Translations under genes and position numbers: made by a program
The notes under the pieces: generated by a model
Told to the model about the DNA's origin: nothing
The model's input: only the letters and a program-made list of their open reading frames with translations
The model's database searches: none
In this document: positions 4,973-7,173 of the stretch, piece after piece
How the letters are laid out: each line of letters opens with the position of its first letter
Numbering within the stretch: the first letter of the stretch is position 1
NCBI GenBank assembly: GCA_902772625.1
Contig: CACYBP010000177.1
Location: forward strand, 1 to 7,173
DNA from: Oscillospiraceae bacterium
Lineage (GTDB): Bacteria; Bacillota; Clostridia; Oscillospirales; QAMX01
Length of the DNA: 7,173 nucleotides
Direction of reading: 5' to 3'

Positions 4973-5827
4973 TTGGCGAAATGGATCGCGTCTCTGGGGA
5001 TGCCCTGGAGCATCGTCGCGTGGATCGGAGTGACCCTTGCGGTGATCCTTTTGATCTGGGGAGGCGTCAGCCTCAACGGACTGGCCTTCCGCGCCGTCCG
5101 GAAAAGGCACGGGGGGATCCAGCTCGGCTTTTTCGAGCGGGTGAACGCCCTTCTGATCATCGCGGGGATCGTCGTCTTCTCGGTGTCGCTGTTCGGCGGC
5201 TATCAGAGCGTGTGGCAGACCCTTCTCGGCGGCACGGCGGTATTCAGCGCGGTGACCGCCTTCATCGCCCAGGACGTGATCCGGGATATCCTGGCCGGGC
5301 TGATGCTCAGCGTCCACAAGCCCTTCGACATCGGCGACCGCATCGTTCTGGAGGACGGGACCGGCGGCCGGGTGGAAAGCGTCACCATGCGGCACGTGGT
5401 GATCTGCGGCTTTGACACCGTGCGCCACGTGGTCCCCAACAGCAGGATCAATTCGCTGAAGCTTTCCAATTACAGCGCGGGCGGCGGGATCCAGTCGGTG
5501 GCGTTCGATTTCCCGGTGGGGTATGAAAGCGATCTCGATCTGGTCAAGCGCGTGATCGCCGGGGCCGTGGAGGCCTGCCCCTATACCTGTCCCGGCCTTC
5601 CGAAGGGAGAGGAACGGGTCTACGCGCCGGTGTATTTCACCGGATTTGAAAAGAGCTCCCTGACCATGCACGTCCTGGTCTATTATCCGAAGGGGATCGC
5701 CGCCGAGACGGTGATCGACGCGATCAATTCCGGCGTGCGGGAAGCCTTGACCGCGGCGGGAGTGGAGATCCCTTACGAATACGTCAACGTCGTCCAGACC
5801 GGTGGGGGAAAGACCCCGAAACAGTGA
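4973..5827 (+). CDS. Small-conductance mechanosensitive channel, MscS family
   Basis: A 284-residue inner-membrane channel that opens under membrane tension and releases solutes on osmotic downshock. Hydrophobic helices lie at about 12-33 and 58-75; the third, pore-lining segment (about 82-113) is the Gly/Ala-rich LLGGTAVFSAVTAFIAQDVIRDILAGLML. The conserved MscS beta domain follows: KPFDIGDRIVLED (116-128), a GRVESVTMRH stretch (132-141) and VVPNSRIN (153-160). A C-terminal alpha/beta domain ends near residue 273. Length matches E. coli MscS (286). The start is taken as TTG 4973, with AAAGGTGG (4955-4962) 10 bases upstream. An ATG at 5000 is the alternative but has no good ribosome binding site and would shorten the N-terminus. 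It is a single-gene unit with its own promoter and terminator, divergent from the flavin reductase gene. Confidence 0.93.
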   Translation: MAKWIASLGMPWSIVAWIGVTLAVILLIWGGVSLNGLAFRAVRKRHGGIQLGFFERVNALLIIAGIVVFSVSLFGGYQSVWQTLLGGTAVFSAVTAFIAQDVIRDILAGLMLSVHKPFDIGDRIVLEDGTGGRVESVTMRHVVICGFDTVRHVVPNSRINSLKLSNYSAGGGIQSVAFDFPVGYESDLDLVKRVIAGAVEACPYTCPGLPKGEERVYAPVYFTGFEKSSLTMHVLVYYPKGIAAETVIDAINSGVREALTAAGVEIPYEYVNVVQTGGGKTPKQ

Positions 5828-5831
5828 CCTC

Positions 5832-5870
5832 AAAGCCCGTGAAAGCCATGCTTTCGCGGGCTTTGTTTAT
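5832..5870 (+). terminator. Rho-independent terminator after mscS
   Basis: A 15-pair stem: AAAGCCCG (5832-5839) with CGGGCTTT (5857-5864), a T-G pair (5840/5856), and GAAAGC (5841-5846) with GCTTTC (5850-5855), closed by a 3-base loop. It ends in CTTTGTTTAT, a moderate T-run. It starts 4 bases after the stop codon. The A-rich left arm means it could also work weakly on the other strand. Confidence 0.88.
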
Positions 5871-5893
5871 CCCGGCCTTTCGGGAACGGACGA

Positions 5894-5922
5894 TTGCAAA
5901 GCGGAGGAGACTTTGTTATAAT
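5894..5922 (+). promoter_or_regulatory. Promoter for the alpha-galactosidase gene
   Basis: TTGCAA (5894-5899, 4 of 6), a 17-base spacer, and a perfect TATAAT (5917-5922) preceded by TGT (extended -10). The predicted start is near 5929. A small inverted repeat, TCCCG (5870-5874) with CGGGA (5881-5885), lies just upstream of the -35 box. I see no convincing catabolite-response (cre) site. Confidence 0.75.
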
Positions 5923-5931
5923 AAATCAAAA

Positions 5932-5947
5932 CCGCCCGGCAGGGCGG
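5932..5947 (+). promoter_or_regulatory. GC-rich hairpin in the alpha-galactosidase 5' leader
   Basis: CCGCCC (5932-5937) pairs perfectly with GGGCGG (5942-5947) around GGCA, within about 3 bases of the predicted transcript start and 10 bases before the AAGGGGG ribosome binding site (5958-5964). No T-run follows, so it is not a terminator. A 5'-end stabilising role is plausible but inferred. Confidence 0.5.
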
Positions 5948-5971
5948 GACTTGAAAGAAGGGGGACAATCC

Positions 5972-7173
5972 ATGCCCATTTCGTTTGACCGGGAGAAAAA
6001 GATCTTCAAGCTCGACGCCGCAGACTCCAGCTATCTCATCGGGATCCACGAGGACCGGTATCTCGCGCATCTCTATTACGGCGCCTATATCCCCGATGAC
6101 AACCTCACCGGCTTTGCCCGCCGGTATCCTTACGCTTCCTTCTCGGCCACCGATCCGGACCGGCGCGATCCGGCCTTCAGTCCCGACACCTGCCCCTTTG
6201 AGATGGGCGGGAACGGCACGGCGGACATGCGCATCGCTTCCCTTGCCATCCGGAACGCCCGCGGAAACGCCGTCACCGATTTCCGCTACGTCTCCCACGA
6301 GATCCTGGAGGGAAAGCCCGCCCTTCCCGGCCTTCCCTCGCTCTACGGGGAGGAGGCGGGGGACTGCCGGACCCTTTCGATCCTGACCCGGGACGACGTC
6401 ACCGGGGCGGAATGCACCCTTTACTATACCGTCTTTGAAAAGCTCCCGGCCATCACCCGGTCCCTCGTCCTGAAAAACGCCTCGGACGAGGACATGGAGA
6501 TCGAGCGGGCGATGAGCCTTTGCCTCGATATGAATTCCGCCGATTTCGATCTGATCACTCTCTACGGCCGCCACAATCAGGAGCGGGAATTCGCCCGCCG
6601 CCCCCTGGCCCACGGGCTTCAGGGGATCGCCAGCCGCCGCGGCTCCTCCTCGCACCAGCAGAACCCCTTCCTGGCCCTGATCTCCCGGGGCGGAAACGAG
6701 GAATACGGCGAGGCCTACGGCTTCAATCTGGTCTATTCCGGCAACTTCCTCGGCCAGGTCGAGGTGGATTACAACCGCTCCAGCCGGGTGATCCTCGGGA
6801 TCAATCCCGACGACTTCGGCTGGAAGCTCGCCCCGGGCGAGGAGTTTTACACGCCGGAGGCGGTGATGGTCTTCTCGCGTGAAGGCCTCGGCGGCATGAG
6901 CCGCGCCTTCCACCGGCTTTATAATCACCACCTCGTGCGCGGCCGGTGGAAGACCGCAAAGCGCCCCCTCCTGGTCAACAACTGGGAAGGCACCGGCATG
7001 CATTTCGACGACGAAAAGCTCCTTTCCATCGCCCGCTGGGCGGCCGGGACGGGGATTGAGATGTTCGTGATGGACGACGGCTGGTTCGGAAGACGGGACG
7101 ACGACACCTCGTCGCTGGGCGACTGGTTCGTGGATGAGAAGAAATTCCACGAGGGCATGGGGACCTTCATCGA
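5972..7173 (+). CDS. Alpha-galactosidase, GH36 family, 5' part (cut by window edge)
   Basis: The first 400 codons of an enzyme normally about 720-740 residues long. It cleaves terminal alpha-1,6-galactose from raffinose, stachyose, melibiose or galactomannan. No signal peptide is seen, so imported oligosaccharides are the likely substrate. The N-terminal beta-supersandwich domain (about 1-325) contains the family stretches REFARRPLAHGLQGI (205-219), SRRGSSSHQQNPFLAL (221-236) and YGFNLVYSGNFLGQVEVD (249-266). The TIM barrel starts at RPLLVNNWEGT (331-341) and continues to FVMDDGWFGRRDDDTSSLGDWF (365-386), with active-site aspartates 368-369. The catalytic nucleophile and acid/base residues lie beyond the window. 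The usual NNWEATYF segment reads NNWEGTGM here. The ATG follows AAGGGGG (5958-5964) by 7 bases. It is often named galA, aga or rafA; I leave the symbol blank because none can be fixed. No transporter or regulator is visible beside it. Confidence 0.95.
   Translation, partial: MPISFDREKKIFKLDAADSSYLIGIHEDRYLAHLYYGAYIPDDNLTGFARRYPYASFSATDPDRRDPAFSPDTCPFEMGGNGTADMRIASLAIRNARGNAVTDFRYVSHEILEGKPALPGLPSLYGEEAGDCRTLSILTRDDVTGAECTLYYTVFEKLPAITRSLVLKNASDEDMEIERAMSLCLDMNSADFDLITLYGRHNQEREFARRPLAHGLQGIASRRGSSSHQQNPFLALISRGGNEEYGEAYGFNLVYSGNFLGQVEVDYNRSSRVILGINPDDFGWKLAPGEEFYTPEAVMVFSREGLGGMSRAFHRLYNHHLVRGRWKTAKRPLLVNNWEGTGMHFDDEKLLSIARWAAGTGIEMFVMDDGWFGRRDDDTSSLGDWFVDEKKFHEGMGTFI

Noticed and set aside
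4772..5833. 353-codon minus-strand open frame opposite mscS, ending in the flavin reductase leader
   Set aside because: It is a shadow of mscS. Only its last 12 codons (4807-4772, stop included), which would lie in the predicted flavin reductase transcript, are kept as a possible leader ORF.
5870..5971. Catabolite-response (cre) operator upstream of the alpha-galactosidase
   Set aside because: No stretch fits the cre consensus well; the nearest, around TTGCAAAGCGG, fails at the central CG positions.
5867..7150. 427-codon minus-strand open frame opposite the alpha-galactosidase
   Set aside because: The plus strand encodes clear GH36 motifs throughout with its own promoter and ribosome binding site; the antisense product has no family features.
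1..7173. New defence, mobile or biosynthetic system
   Set aside because: Genes are in independently promoted units with well-known families; no transposase, integrase, nuclease, toxin-antitoxin pair, attachment repeat or CRISPR-like array is visible.

Overview
The window looks like chromosomal DNA from a GC-rich Bacillota (most likely a gut-type Clostridia lineage, though the genus cannot be fixed). Signs are strong AAAGGAGG-type ribosome binding sites, sigma-A-like promoters with TGn-TATAAT boxes and 17-bp spacers, short intergenic regions closed by compact hairpin terminators, and the gene families present (VanZ-like protein, XPNPEP1-type aminopeptidase P, GH36 alpha-galactosidase, and what is probably a LytTR/AgrA-type response regulator). 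No mobile element, CRISPR array, tRNA or rRNA is visible, and no gap between genes exceeds about 210 bases.

Layout. At the left edge, on the minus strand, an Xaa-Pro aminopeptidase gene (1946 to 156) is followed after 36 bases by the first 39 codons of a response regulator that runs off the window. A divergent promoter region (about 1990-2095) separates these from a plus-strand pair: a two-domain GNAT acetyltransferase (2128-3063) overlapped by 4 bases by a VanZ-like membrane protein (3060-3518). A perfect-stem terminator (3544-3569) directly abuts the promoter of a second, single-domain GNAT acetyltransferase (3626-4120). That gene converges on a minus-strand flavin reductase-family gene (4766 to 4194), with a palindromic terminator between them. 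A second divergent region (4767-4972) leads to an MscS-type mechanosensitive channel gene (4973-5827, TTG start), a long-stem terminator, and then the promoter and first 400 codons of a GH36 alpha-galactosidase (5972 to the right edge).

The genes do not form one pathway. They are small independent housekeeping or accessory units: peptide breakdown, acetyl transfer, osmotic protection, flavin chemistry and galactoside use. I see no convincing new multi-gene system. The most interesting signal is in the leaders. Four of six 5' leaders carry a GC-rich hairpin between the transcription start and the ribosome binding site. Two leaders (flavin reductase and mscS) can also be drawn in an alternative fold that covers the ribosome binding site. 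Two leaders contain a tiny, nearly leaderless ORF that ends at the ribosome binding site or start codon of the main gene. The promoters are unusually uniform: all six have 17-bp spacers and five have an extended -10. All pairings and promoters were read by eye and have not been tested by folding or comparison.
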